Assembly: GCA_003640385.1 (NCBI GenBank)
Contig: RCAB01000255.1
Location: 27,298 to 91,297 of the forward strand
Length of the DNA: 64,000 bases
Source of the DNA: Setaria digitata
Taxonomy: Eukaryota > Nematoda > Chromadorea > Rhabditida > Setariidae
Reading direction: 5' to 3'
Shown here piece after piece: positions 26,501 through 40,500 of this stretch. How positions within the stretch are numbered: the first letter of the stretch is position 1; each line of letters opens with the position of its first letter. The notes beneath the pieces were generated by a model. That model searched no databases, was not told where the DNA came from, and was given only the letters and a program-made list of their open reading frames with translations. Made by a program: the position numbers and the translations under genes.

Positions 26501-29198
26501 TTTCGCACTAAAATGCATGTGAATTTTGTTCGCATTAAAAATTGACGAAGTGATGTCACCATAAATTGTAAGAGGAAAAAAAAAAAGAAAAGAAAAGAAA
26601 AGAAGGTGAAATGATAATTTGATTAAAAGCAATGATAATTATTGTCTGTATACTTTTCCAAGTACTACTATTACTACTACATACTTTACTATCTATCATG
26701 CAATTATTTTTCATTACTTTAGTAAATTTTGTAATTATCCTTCATAATTTAGCAATTTCATTAATCGGTAAGCTAATCAGAATTGAAATTTGTTATAATA
26801 ACATCATCCTTCTTTTTTTTTTTATTTTTGAACTTTTATAATATAATTTAGCAACAATTTTTAAACTTCAACTACAAGCGCCTTTTTTTCCAATTTAATA
26901 TTGATGATAATTAATAACTAACAATAATGATGATAATAACAGTAATAGTGACAAAATGCCAATTAATCGAAATGTTAAAATGGATGACAAACAAAAATTC
27001 GCTATTTAAATTAATTTTAAAATGTGTTTAACAGTACGTGACTGATAATAATGGCATGTGTGGTGATCATAAAAAGATTATAGTCAAGTCATTCTAAATC
27101 ATAAATAATTACATTGTACTTTATAAATTCAAAAATTTTTAAATTACATTGAAGCATCAGTAATTCTAAAAGATAATAAAGTGAAATTTATTTTCGCATA
27201 ATTGAAAATTTTCTTATTTAATTAAGTCTCATTAGACAATATTTATCGGTTAAACAATCTCATAGCAATACTGCAAGATAAACGAATCTTTCAATTATTC
27301 GGCAATTCATTTGATCAAATAGTAATGTCTGTATCATTTTTAACTCTATTATATTTGTATAATTTTGGAATTATCTCTAGTTTTTTTTTTCCAAATTTTT
27401 AGTTTCGACTACTCTTTTTATCGTCTTTCCATTTTCTTTCCTTTTCATTATTCTCTTTCACTTTTCCATCTCCTTTCTTCGCCGACCAATTTTCATTTGA
27501 AATGTAGTTTTAAGATTTAAAAAGCATCTAAATCAAGTGATCACAACTAAATAAGAATGATTGCACAATGAAAAATTTCCTGATTTTTCAGCCAGAACAG
27601 ATTGAACAAATTATTATGAAAACTTCCGATTTATTATTGTTTTTGCTGAAATAATAAATCGTCCCATAAAAGGCACTTCAGCTTAGACTACTAACTTGAT
27701 AAATTTATCTTCTAATCACATTTCATATTAAAAAAAAAAAAATGAAATAAATGTTTTCATACTTATATTTTTTGCTATACATATATGAATTAATTGAATT
27801 ACACTATTTAATATCAATTTAATTAGTGTGTAAAACTGGCCTTATATTTCTTTTTTTTTTTCTTGCTTATTAATCTAATCATTTTCGTGCATACAAAATT
27901 ATATGAATATTAATTATTTCTTTTTTATCGTCACAAAATTCTAATAATTTTCGCAAGCACTATCTAAAAAAAGAAAAGAAAATGAAAAATGATAATAATT
28001 ACTAACTGAAAATAGAACAACACAACTTTGTGATTGTTTCAAAATTTTCTAAAATTGTAATTTCAGAAAACAGAAATTGTGAGAATTTGTTAAAGACTAA
28101 TTAATCAGTTAAGAAAAGAACAGGTAATTTTTCTTTTTATTAATTGAAAGAATAAAGAGAGAAAAAGAAAGAAGCAAACAAATTTAGCATCAATTGAAAA
28201 TGATAGTTGATAATATCAGTAAGGACAGATGTTAATAGCACATGATCAAATAAAGAGATGATGATAGTACGATGAAGCGTAATTTGTCTTCCAAAAAAAA
28301 AAAAAAGGAAATCCATTACGGAGATAAGCAATGCGTACTTCTGATAGCAAACACTGTTTTCTGCAAAGGTGTGCACAGGTGTGTGTACATCGGTATCTGT
28401 ATATGTATTGTATTATATATAATTGATTTGAAATGCTTTTAATGCAAAAGTTTGATGATCATAATTTGTAATGCTGTATGATTATGGTAGGTATTGTGAT
28501 TGTGACGTAGACCAGAACCAATTTTAAATAATTTTACAATTATTTTTTTTTTCTCTCGTTGAAATTTACATTTCACAATTCAACATTACACATACATTAA
28601 TGATCAAAATGATATTTTACCTGGGAAACATAATGGTGATCCATAAATAGGCAATAATTTTCATGATAGAAAGGAACCTTCATGTTAAACGAAATGATTG
28701 ATAATTTTGATTCGTTTAATTAAATATGATTAAATGAATCGAATTATTGGAAATATTTAAATGAGCAGCAGATTGAAAATAAAGATGAATGAAAATAAAC
28801 CGACAAGTTAAATGATTTCACACGTTCACGTAGCAGCTGATTTTTCGACGTAGTAACGTCTTGAATGTTAAAAAGAAACTAATTGCTTGCATACATACAT
28901 ATGCATTTATATACAGTACACTAGAAGGACAAAAAGTCTTCTAGAACTGATAAATCTTCAGTGAATTTTCTTTAGATGAACTGATATGAAACATATACCA
29001 ATTCTAAACGCCAACGTAAGGAAGTGCTAATCACGGGTTTTTATCAATTTATATGTTACTCGGGTTAACCTGACAGTGATGGTTTACCGGACTGAGTATA
29101 CAAAAAATACTTTCTCTCCATTTTGGAATTTCCTTACTAAAAACGTTTTACTCTCATCAAAGCTTCTAAAATGGATAAAGAGAACCATATAAAATCAC

Positions 29199-29424
29199 CT
29201 TATCAGTGAGTAAATTTAGGAGTATTCCAATTTGTCACTTTATCAGCATGAGTGTAACATCACGAATTGTATATTATAGCCAACGTATATTACACAGCTA
29301 CATTAGTGACAAAAGATTAATATCAATTTGCAGAAAAAAATAAAAAAAAAACTGAGGTGTTATCAGATTAGCTGATAATGAAGTAATTGAAAAGAGAGGA
29401 GTAAGACTTATCAGTTCTGATAAT
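29199..29424. promoter_or_regulatory. Cluster of GATA-factor-type sites
   Basis: Six TTATCA/TGATAA words occur in about 225 bases: at 29199, 29240, 29360, 29373, 29408 and 29418. Two of them, at 29199-29207 and 29407-29415, are the exact extended motif ACTGATAAG on the minus strand. In C. elegans this extended motif is the preferred site of the intestinal GATA factor ELT-2. No coding sequence overlaps. A role as an intestinal enhancer is inference only. Confidence 0.35.
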
Positions 29425-30478
29425 ATTCAGTAACAGAAACTACACCCTTTTCAAGAAGAAGTAAAATAAGATCGATAATTGCTGTAAGTTCCATTCAGTC
29501 ATCAGATACTCAAATAAGCTGATGAACAAACAAATAAGAACAGATACAGAATGCTCAGCACACGGTAATTGTACACTTCATATTGTTTGTTGTTTTAGCT
29601 AAGTCAGTTTTTCGTCATTTAATGGCACAATAAAAAATCATTTTGATATTTATTACATTGACCTATAAAACACTCACCGCTAATGTATGAAAAAATGCCT
29701 AACTGATTAACTAACTGTAACATGAAATTATTGTTCAGCAGTAAAGACAAATAGCATGTTGCATCATAGATGACATCTTACAGGTTGATTAGGAAATAGC
29801 ACAATTAAAATATAAAGTAAGCAAGGGGAAGCGCCTAGAGAATAGCACGATGTTGTTAATGTTGATAACCGTTCCAGTGGTCATCATCGTCATCCTTATC
29901 ACTATTATTCTTATCATTATCATCAGTATTATCCTCTTCAACGTATATAACAGCAGTGAATTGTTTGTTATTCAGTGGACAAAACTAATAACTGATTTAT
30001 AAATTTATAAACATTCCTATACGCTGCCCTTTCCACATATCTTATTATTTACCTGGCAGATTCAGCCTAATTCATTAATAACCTGTGCAATTTTTACTGT
30101 AACTCATTAAATGCTAAAGGAGAAATTAGCAAAGCATACGCCTTTTTTTTTTAATGCTAGGCTTAATTAAAATATCTAGCAAGAATTGCTATGAAATGAT
30201 GGCTCTACATCATAGCTTTATTAATGCTTAAATTTTAACGAAAATATTCCCTATAGTGGTGGCTAAATTTTAATAAAAATGGGCGATGATAAAATCTGAT
30301 ATATAAATCTTTTGGCCTGAAAGTTGAGTAATATAAAACAAACTGTTTGAACATTGTATCCTATTAAAATCTTCCATTATTATCGATTTAAATTCATTTT
30401 TCTCAAATTAAAATTCCAAAATTTAAGTAGAATGAAATTGCAACAGAATTTTGTAAGTTGAATGTGGCTGCACCACAG

Positions 30479-30613
30479 GTGACTGACAGTCGATTGGCGA
30501 ACCAATTTGTTCAGAAATTAGAAACTACCTCATCTCATCTCATCAGTTACATTTCTAACGCATCGTTGGAGGCCAAGGAAAACACAAGCACACGAAACTA
30601 TGAAAGCTTGAGT
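30479..30613 (+). other. Possible internal exon in the gene-poor interval
   Basis: A 66-codon open frame (30,431-30,631) stands out from the background. Within it, CACCACAG at 30,471-30,478 and GTAGTT at 30,614 would define a 45-codon exon with phase 0 at both ends. The peptide begins VTDSRLANQFVQKLETTSSH and ends YESLS. It is hydrophilic and not low-complexity. No family is recognised and the partner exons are unknown. Confidence 0.25.
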
Positions 30614-33512
30614 GTAGTTGGAACGATTTGAGAGTGTGAGGTTTGCTAGCAAATAAAATTTTGCATAAAATGGGATTTCTGGTCTTTTTAGATGTGTTCG
30701 AAATGTGCAAAGGGTATAAATGTTGAAAGGAATCGTTCTCGAAGTTATGAAAAGATGAGAAAGTTGGTATCGAGAATAATCTGTCTAGTTAGAATAAAAA
30801 CGACTAGATAGAACAACATTTTTAAATGGTATTAATTTGTGTTTCGTTTAACTATAATTTCGTTTTCAAATAAGTGAAGACGATTTTTTTTTTTTTGTAA
30901 TTTGTAAAATTGATTTTCATTAGGTGAAGAATGAGCAGGCAGTTAAAAATGACACTTCGGAAGGAAATTTTTTGGAAAAAATGCATTTATTAAAACGGCA
31001 TTATAATATAGAAAAATGAATGATAATGTAGTATTTTGTAAGCAAGCATAATGATCAGAACGGAATGACATAGTGGCCAAAGGCCAGAGGATCTCGAATC
31101 GGTATCACATATCCTTTCTAGTTAGATTGCAGATCAAATTACCACTCAAAATGCAAGGAACTGAATGGACAAATTATCATTTGCTACATAGATGTCCGCA
31201 AAATGAGTTTTACAAATTCTAAAATGTTAGTGTAAAAGTAACTTTTTAAGGAATGAGATAAAAAAAGACGGAAACGACGAAGAGCTAAGTTTCTCTTAGA
31301 TCCGAGGTCTTTAACATCAGACAACAGCATTTTGTTAAAATTCATCCCTCACTCTCTTTCATTTCTTTTCCACATCAAATTCTCCACCAAAAGAAGTCTA
31401 GGCCTGTTGCGTCTTTCTAGATATTCTGAGATTTCCCTTTATCTTTTGTCTTGCTGAGAATTATTCTATTGCTTCCGTTTCTTTCCAACAAATTGTACTG
31501 TATAGTTATTAAAAAAAAACTAAAAAAAAAAAAAAAAGGAAAAAAGAAAAACATATAGGAGCAAAGGAAAATGAGTATAAGCTGAATTATATTTCAATTT
31601 AAAAATATTTATCAAAGAGAGATAAGGTTTACAATTTAAAAGATACAATCAGAAATGAAATGAATGATATTTGGTTAGAATCAGATCAGATAATACTTTT
31701 TGATAATGTTGATTTTGTGTCCCTCGTATGATAAGAAGGGCGAAAAGATTGCTGCTGCGCTGCAGTTACTGCGATTTCTATTATATGATTTGCCGAAAAA
31801 AAAAAAAAAGTTAAAAAAGGAAAAGGACAATGAACTTTTTTTTCCAAAAAAAAAAAACAAAAAAAAAAGCTGTAATATCAACATTTGGAAAACAATATAT
31901 CAATGATAACATCAATAAGTAAAATTTCTTAGCATAATGTTGCTAGAAAGCAGAAAAAGAACTTTTTTTTTTCACTTTTTTTTTTTTTTTTTTGCAGGCC
32001 TGCAAAATGGTGCGTACATTTGCGTTCATCAATCAAAGAAGAAGGTTTCTCTGGTTAGCCCTGTTAGAATTCATTAAGATTTGAAGCAATTTAGCTAATC
32101 TTCTTTTCCACCTTCCCAAGTCTTTTCCGCCAGGGCTTCCCTCTAAAACTTTTCCATTTACCACCCTCAATTGCTTACTACTTATCAACAATGTAATGTT
32201 GAACGTTTTTCAAAATGCCTAAGAAAAAGTACGATTATCTGTCTTATCTTTTGAGGTGAAGACATTTCTTTTCTAATTTTCAAATAAATTTGATAAATTT
32301 TCAACTTTTTCTTTTTACAAAATTTATACTTTCACCTTCTTAATTATTCATTACGATCGATGAAATACTAAAATTGCCAAAAACTTCTACGTAGATGTCC
32401 ACAAAATGGCAATGATTGAAAAGTATTTATGCTAGTTATTGAGAAATACACTACGTCGATTATTTCAGTAGTTGTTGATGGAATTCAGTGCGTGGAGTTA
32501 TAAGTGCTGTAAAAATTACACCTTTTGTTAGTTATCATTTACTTACTAGACTAAACTGTTGCATTTCAGATAAACTCAGGGTGAAAAAATGACATCAAGA
32601 TCAGAATGAAGAATGAACCGAATTCGTCAATTTTGAAATGACAGCACAACAACATTGATGCCAAATAAATCTATAGCGAAAAAAAAAAAAAAAAAAAAAA
32701 GAAAGGAAATTAAAATGTTTACGCCAAAATTATTTTGCTAATAGCAAACTTGAAAATTAAAACTTATCAGAAAAATTGCTCAACAATTGATGAAAATTTG
32801 CATTGAAGGTTCTTTTTTTTGAATTTGAAAAAAGAAATTTTGAACAGAAAATGTTCAAATGTTAAAAACTGTAGATTTTAAAAAATTTGAAAACAAACGA
32901 AGAAGAAATGCGAACAGAAAGCAAAAACGAAATTTAACAAATCTTTTTAAGATTATCGCTACTGATTACTAGAAGTTTTCGGACATCTAGTGCAATAGTT
33001 GATGTGCATTTATGCACCTGACATAACTGAACAACTTGTCCTTTTTGAAACAGATAATTTGTTGTATAATCGCCCTTAATTAAATTTATTCTCCATTGAA
33101 ATTAATCATTTTAATTTTGCATGAAAAAATTTAACTTTTTTTCTTTTCAATTAATTTTCATCGAGTGAAAATTTCAAGTAAATGAGTAATATCAGTTTTA
33201 CTTGTTAGTTACAAACTCGTTCAATATCTATAAATATGTATAAAATTTATTGGCTCGTTCGAACAATAACAGGAAGGAAATGAAAAAGATAAAGAATCGC
33301 CTCTTATCAATTGATTAGCTAACTTGATTTCTTTTTATCGTAAAATTATGACTAAATTGTAAAAGACATGTTCATTAAATATAATAATAGATATTCGGTT
33401 AAGACATTACTTGACAAAATACAAATTATATTACAACAAAAGTTTCTGCGGTAGAGTGAAACGATTCATGTTCGGGGAGCGTTCATCGTTTCTTCTTGGA
33501 TTTCGATTTTGA

Positions 33513-33544
<32 letters not shown>

Positions 33545-34556
33545 ATAAAAAGTGTCATTTTTGGCAAAAATTAAAAGTCTCGAAGTGGATAAATGCAGGA
33601 AAGCTTCTCGTTTGCCATAAAAAAAAAAAGTAATTCGAAAGTGTGCTACGTCCGGTTTGGTGGTGATCTTCCTCGTATTCCCGTATCTCCCGTAACCCCC
33701 ACATCTGCGATCTCCTTGCTTTCTAGCTCCTTTTCGACCCGCTTCCTCCTCCTTTTCGCTTTTCCTCGTAAGTGACGTACGAGAAAGAATGCTAGACAAT
33801 ATTTATCATTTTTCATTAAAAAAAAAAAAAAAAAAAACGGCACCGTGCCACTTTAATTGTTTTCTACTTCATTTTCTTCCAAAGTTTCTTTCTTTTTTTT
33901 TTGATGAAATTGTAAAGAATTATGTTTTTTGAAAGTTTCTAGCAAAAAAAGAGAGAGAAATCAGTAAGTTGTAAATAATTACTGATTGTTCGATAAATCA
34001 GACAAACTGGCACTTATTGTTATTGTATCCCTTTTGTACTTGTGTTAAATTTTTACAGCCATTGTTAGTATCAAAATCTAAATTATCTTTCATTGAATAA
34101 TTATCATAAAAAAGATCAGCACCATAAAATGATTAATCTCAGTTTGATGAAGAATGAGATGATTTGTTTAAAGATTACATATTGCAATAAGCTATGATGC
34201 TATTATTCAACAGCAATGATTTCAACACAGCAATCACAATTAATCAAATAAGTGATAAGAAAATATCAATTTGATATTATCATTCATATAAGTGTAATTA
34301 GGAAAAATTAAAAAATGTCCCAACAGAATTATTGATTGCCATTAAATAGAATCAGTTAGCTTTTATAGCTAATTTTATTGCTGCCAAAAAAAAAGTAGCA
34401 ATAGCGTAAATGGCCCAGTTATGATTAATTGCATGAACATAATTTCCTGGAAGCAATTTTCTTCCACAATAAGAAAGGCGATAATTTTGCAAATTTAACA
34501 TATTTGTTATCATCAAAAATGATTACTCAATGTTATCATTATCGTTTTTTTCCCTG

Positions 34557-34587
34557 CTCCCTCCCCCCCCCCCCTCCCTCCTCCTCT
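34557..34587. repeat. Poly(C)/CCT pyrimidine tract
   Basis: A run of C with interspersed T is the only long C homopolymer in an otherwise AT-rich background. Confidence 0.9.
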
Positions 34588-37500
34588 ATCCCATTATTTA
34601 TTAGTCAGATGTAAGAAATAATTCGACATTTCAAAAATATCTTCCTATTTTTTTCTCTTCTAGTTTAGTTAACTTTAACTTTTTTTTTTCTTCTCTTCTA
34701 AAATTATTTAATCTAATAAATGCAATTCATTCATGACGAAGGAGAGATATTTTTGTGTGGCAAATAGCGAAACAGATATTTACTTTTGATTAAAAGTTGA
34801 GCCTTCTCGAAGCTGTTACAAATATCAACATTAAGCGTTCCATACGAAGCACATAAAAATTAATGAAAATGTTCCCCTTTATCTCTTGTTCTAAAAAAAA
34901 AAAAAAAAAAAAAAGTACGAGAAAGATAGAAAGATAGATTGGTGAGATTGATGCTAAAGGCATCATTATATACCTGACTGCTGTACATTTGCATTAGCAT
35001 TCTTGGCATCCTGAATAATCATACACATTCTTTCCGAACAAACTTCATGCTCAAAAACCATAACAATCATTCCCTTTCTTTTCTCGCCTATTTCTTTTAC
35101 CTATCAATGGATAAAGTACGTAATATTAAAAAGAAAAAAAAAAAAGGAGAAGTTCGAGAAATATCAGATTGTCTTATTTGGAATAAATTCTTCAGCAGTC
35201 ACTGATAAAGCAACTAATTAACTAATCTTTGATCCGGTATTGAGTACAAACTTAAGAGAGAAGTTTATATTCTATTTTCAATTCTTGAAAAAAAGGTCCA
35301 ATTTTCAGATCAAACTAAGTAAAAATGAACAGTATCAATGTTGAGGGATGTTAGTTAACCGTTTTGTTTTCCCACTCAAAAATGCCTTAATGAAGTCAAA
35401 ATTTTTTGTTTAATTCCTAACTGAGTAAGAGTTCTAAAATTTTGAAGACATCCTAAATGAAGCAATAACAATAAGCCCCCAGCTATTTGGTATCAAAGTA
35501 ATGAAACTTAAAAATTAGCTAATCCTTTGGCTTCTTTTATTTGCAAACAAAATCAACAACATTTCATATTTTTATCAAGTGAAGAATTTTGTTTGTCTAC
35601 AATTCAATGACAGTAGTTTTTAACAGTTTTAAGTTTTTCTTGTGGTCAAAAAGTAATAAACAATAAGATTGAAGTTGATATTGATAAAGCAGTAAACACA
35701 CATTTTTACTAAATAATAAAAAGTGAATTGAAATATAACAAAAATTGAATATCAGTCGTACAATATCTTTTATGAACATGATGATAACTATCACTGCTAA
35801 ACAACTTCTGATCATCAGGAGGATGCAATGCATTCTTTACTGATAATCAAGCTGAACATTGATTGATAAATAGAGATTATCGTTCTAGAAGTCTATTGTT
35901 GATAACTAACATTGCTTATCAACTTACCAATTAAGCTTTTTACTCTTATTTTTGATTAAATATTTAATTGGAAGAGTTACTGTTGCAAAAAATCAAGAGA
36001 AATTGCAAGAATGAAAATTAAATTTGTTGCGCAATATTTTTGATAAATTTAATTTTCACAGAGTAAAGTATTTATTCATTTTTGGTTTGAAATTTTTTTC
36101 AATTGTTTTTAAGACCACGAAGGCTAATTTGATATGTAACAGAGTGATATATCTAAGTGTGCATGGAAGTATATTATAATATTTTTGTGCTCAAATTGTC
36201 TTCAACAAACTTTGTTGAAATCAAAAAGAAAAATTTTTCTTTTCGGACCTAATTAGCTAATAGATTGTGCGACGAGCTAATAGACAACTACCTATATGTA
36301 ATCTTAATTGCGAACATCATTCAGACATGATGCTATAACAATACTCAGATTAGATAAATGTTCGATAAACAAATAAATGATTAAAATTAAAGGTCGCATG
36401 GATCGAAAAATTAATTTATTCCTTAACTAGTTCGATAAATTATAAAGATTGCTGTTTTTAAAAATATATAAATAAATTTATTCTTGCTTTAAAAATGATT
36501 TCGCAACAACTGGAACTATTATTGGAAACTAAATAATTAATGTTCAGATCTAACTAAATATCAGCTTAATCGGACATGTGAGATGGGATGAAGGTATACA
36601 TCAAATACCACAATTTAATGACGGCTTCTGTTTATTTTGTAAAACATTGCAATTATTACTTTTTATTCCCTTCATCCCTTCATTAAAACGAGTATACAAT
36701 GCTTCTTAATATGCATTCGTCACACTGTTCAGAATATTATATTTATGCCCTTTAATATACCTAATTTTAATTTCACTCGATGTGATTTAAAAGTCGTCAC
36801 TTTTGCAACGTGAAAACATTCTTGGAGCTACCGTTCCACATGCAGTCTTGAGAACTCATTCAATCACAACTGAAAATTTTAATTAGAATGTTGTCTTTCT
36901 GCAATTCTATTATATTTGTAATTCCGCTGGTCTCTAATAATATTATCACTTCTGCTCTATTAAAGCACTACTCACAGTGCTACTGAAATCACTAATTGAT
37001 AAATTTAGAATTTTCATTCTGTAAGTGTTAACTTTGAGTCATTTCGGTAAAATCTCGGTAAAACCTTATAATCATCAATACTTATTTCTTCGTCTTTTTT
37101 AATTTTATCAAAGCTAATCAATAATGAAATCGTTAACAAAATCCTCAAATAAAAAGATTGTAAAATGTGAGTTAAAGAATACATTAAAATAATTTATCGT
37201 TACTTTTCATGGATAGTTCACCCGTAAATGAATTATGCCAATTTGTACCGGATGCTCGTTGCACCCATAAAATATAATAACGTTATCATACTGTTGCGGT
37301 AAAAAAAAAAAAAGGAAAAAAGAGAATGAAAATAAGTACAAACTACAAACCATTTCCTCGAAAGCAAAAATTAAAAAAAAAAAAAAAAGAAAAGAAAATG
37401 AGAAAAGGAACGAAAACTGCTCATTACTATTTCCTTCCTTTTGTTTTTAGAATTTGCAAGAGTAAATAATTGACGAATAAATCAAATGTTATCCTCCATA

Positions 37501-40500
37501 TGTAAATAAACTAAATTCAAATTAAAAAAAAAAAAAACAAACGAACATAGTTAAAATTTTTACGATTAGTTGGAATTATGCAACTTACAATGGCAGATGT
37601 CAAAATATGAAAGGGAAAGTTTTCGAAACAATGATTGACTATAGCTTTTAGTGCTAAGCTGATTTTTTATTTTTTGCTTTTTTAAATGTTGAAAGATTCA
37701 AAATTTGGCAGTTTTTTTTTTTTTTTAGATAGTTTCTAAGAAACATTTGTTAAATTTTGAGAGGTTCAAAACTGTACATTTGTTCGGATAATTTCTTAGC
37801 ACAATAGTTATTTTATCAAAATATATTCTCATGGAATGGTAATAAAATTTATGTAAAGAAATTTTTAAGGTAAGTAACGAAAAAAATTATATTTATTTAC
37901 TTTGATCAAATCATATTTGTTTGGATAGTTAAAAAGTTGGTGATTTTTTCTTTTTTTTTTTTTTTTTTTTTTCAGTCAATCAGTATATCGGTTTTTTTTT
38001 TGACATTAATTACTTATCGAATTTAGCATTATTTTGGAATACTTCCATCACATTGGTCACAACCATCTTGAAGCTTTTAAAATAACTAACTACCTCTATC
38101 TTTTCTTAAAATTGTACAGGACAGTTGAATTTGGTGGACGATCCATTTCCAACCATTACTGCTAATTACTAAACTAAATTAAAACACATTTCGAATATTG
38201 ATTATTCCTCAAAATATCAGTCAACTAGAGAAGATATTCGATTTTGTTGAACTGGCAGTAAATTTAAGAGTAAATAAACCGAAATATAGCTTATAGTGAA
38301 AGTTGGTTTCAGAAGGTAAATTACAAAAACTTTTAAGAATCAACGAGACAGTGATGGGCCTATCAGTGGCACTATGATGCAGTAGCGCTAGAAGCGTCAA
38401 ATATATTGTCATCATGAATATGTATTAACACTCAGTTGAAACATTTATGTTTGCAATTAAGCATGCATCCGTGAAACTGAAACAGCAATGCATGTTGTTC
38501 TCATGAATTCCGTTGTCTAATTCGAAAACAATAGTCTTTCTGAGATTATAACATTTGTACTATCTTCTGAGCATCTTCAATGAGGGAATATTGGGGTAAG
38601 TTGAAGTTACTTAAAATCATATCTATTTAATTAATCAATTATGTACTCAAATCACTGAAACTGTTCATCTTGTCTTCCTCTCTCGAGGAAAAAAAATTAC
38701 TAATTACTGACAAATGTACTTACAATCTTCTCATTTTAAGCATTTGCTTTCTCGAAAATATTTAAAAAACGAAGGAGACTTTGTTTACTGCATTTTAAAC
38801 GATTTTATCAAATTTTTTGATGTTTATCTGTTAAATTAAATACAAACAGATTTTCAGAACAAGTGAAACTAATATTAAATGCAATGTAATTAGCTGAAAA
38901 AACAGAACGAAGGAAAACCAAGGCCAGTTCATGAGCCAGAACATCTGCACCAGTTGCATAATTTGTCCAAGTTGCTTGTTTTCAGTAAATTTTTTTTTCA
39001 TCTTTTTTTTCCATTCATCAAGTCAGTTATTTCTATGCTCACAATTTTAGCGGTACCCTGCCTGTATTTTGCATCTGTTCTGAATTCGTTTCATAAAATG
39101 GCTATGGAAAAATTTTTCCAATTAACTTCTGCATTCATCAAAGAAACAGTGAACTAATGCCACAGGTAAGAAATTATCATTGAAGTTTTCAAAAACTGAA
39201 ATAAGAAAGGAAAAAGAGTGTCCCTGGTGAGGATAAAAGGATGAATATTCAATATTATGATAAGTACATGGCTACCTGTTACCTGTGCAGCATTGCTTTT
39301 ATTACAAAATGCTACTTCGGCTATGGAGCGAAACGAAAGATGTCTGATTCATGAAAAATAGATTTTTTCCAGAAAAGCCATATTGTTTCTAGGCAGTAAG
39401 GGAGATTTTCGAAATGAAATAGTCAAAAAATTGTTTATCTTTAAACGATTGCGAAATGGTGAAAATTGGAAAGATGCATAATCCAGCAGAAGTATTGCTG
39501 CAGATTTCGAGAAAAAATATATTAAATTACAAACAAAGGTAGATACAACTTTATATAACCTTCTAAAGTGCAGAGCTAAGTTAGAGAAGTCATAGTTAAT
39601 AACTAGTAAGCAATAAAAGCCATCAAATTAAAAGAAAGAAAACTGGCTAGGTTAATAAATAGCAAAAGTGCCAAGGAAAAAAAGGCTACTTTTGTGCTTA
39701 ACTTATTTGCTTTCCTCGTTTTTTTCACCTAGTGCAACTTTTAAACAGCAAATTAATTTATTAAATTATAATAATAAGATAAGAATGATAAATGATATAA
39801 TTGTCAGTGACTCATAAAGCATTCTTCTGTAAGTATGATATAAATCATAACAAAGACTGTAGAATTATTTTGCAGATAGATAGCAAGTAATGTGGTGTTT
39901 ATTAAATTCAATTTATATGCATATTTCAATCATCGAGAATTATGCATTACTTTTAGAAAGTTAATGACTTCAACCTAAATAATTCGACCGATCAACCATC
40001 ACCAAACAATGGAACTAGAATTGCTAGGCATACATTTAAAAATAGAAATCAGCCATTCAGGAAAATGAAAATTTGATATAAACAAAAAAAAAAAAACTTT
40101 TACAAATTTTGGAAGGCACTGCACTCAGAAAGATGACTGTAATCACAAATAAATTAAGAAAAAGAGAGGAAAAGGTCTGATTGTGAAAATGGAAAAATAT
40201 ATTTATAACATGACAGATTAAAGGAATACAAAAAAAGAAAGGAACTATCAGGTAACTTAACATAATATTTTACCTGAATGCAATATACCCGATCTGAGCA
40301 GAAATTATGTAGAGCTTCTGGAAAAACATAGATGACAGTTTCAAACTATCCATTTAATCTACTTATCCTGATAATTAGAATTTTTAAAAAAAAAGTGCAT
40401 TTAGTAGTTCATTTAAATGTAATAATATCATTTTTTTTCCCAAATAATCAATTAATTGAAATTTTTTCCTGCTAAAAAAAAAGTAACAGAGAGAAAGCTG

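Noticed and set aside
31060..31120. tRNA-like TCGAATC word near 31.1 kb
   Set aside because: No matching acceptor stem, D arm or anticodon arm could be drawn around it.
38954..39157. 67-codon plus-strand frame with a hydrophobic stretch and a nearby CAG-GTAAG
   Set aside because: The start is TTG, the frame closes before the donor, and the hydrophobicity comes mainly from T-rich sequence; too weak to call.
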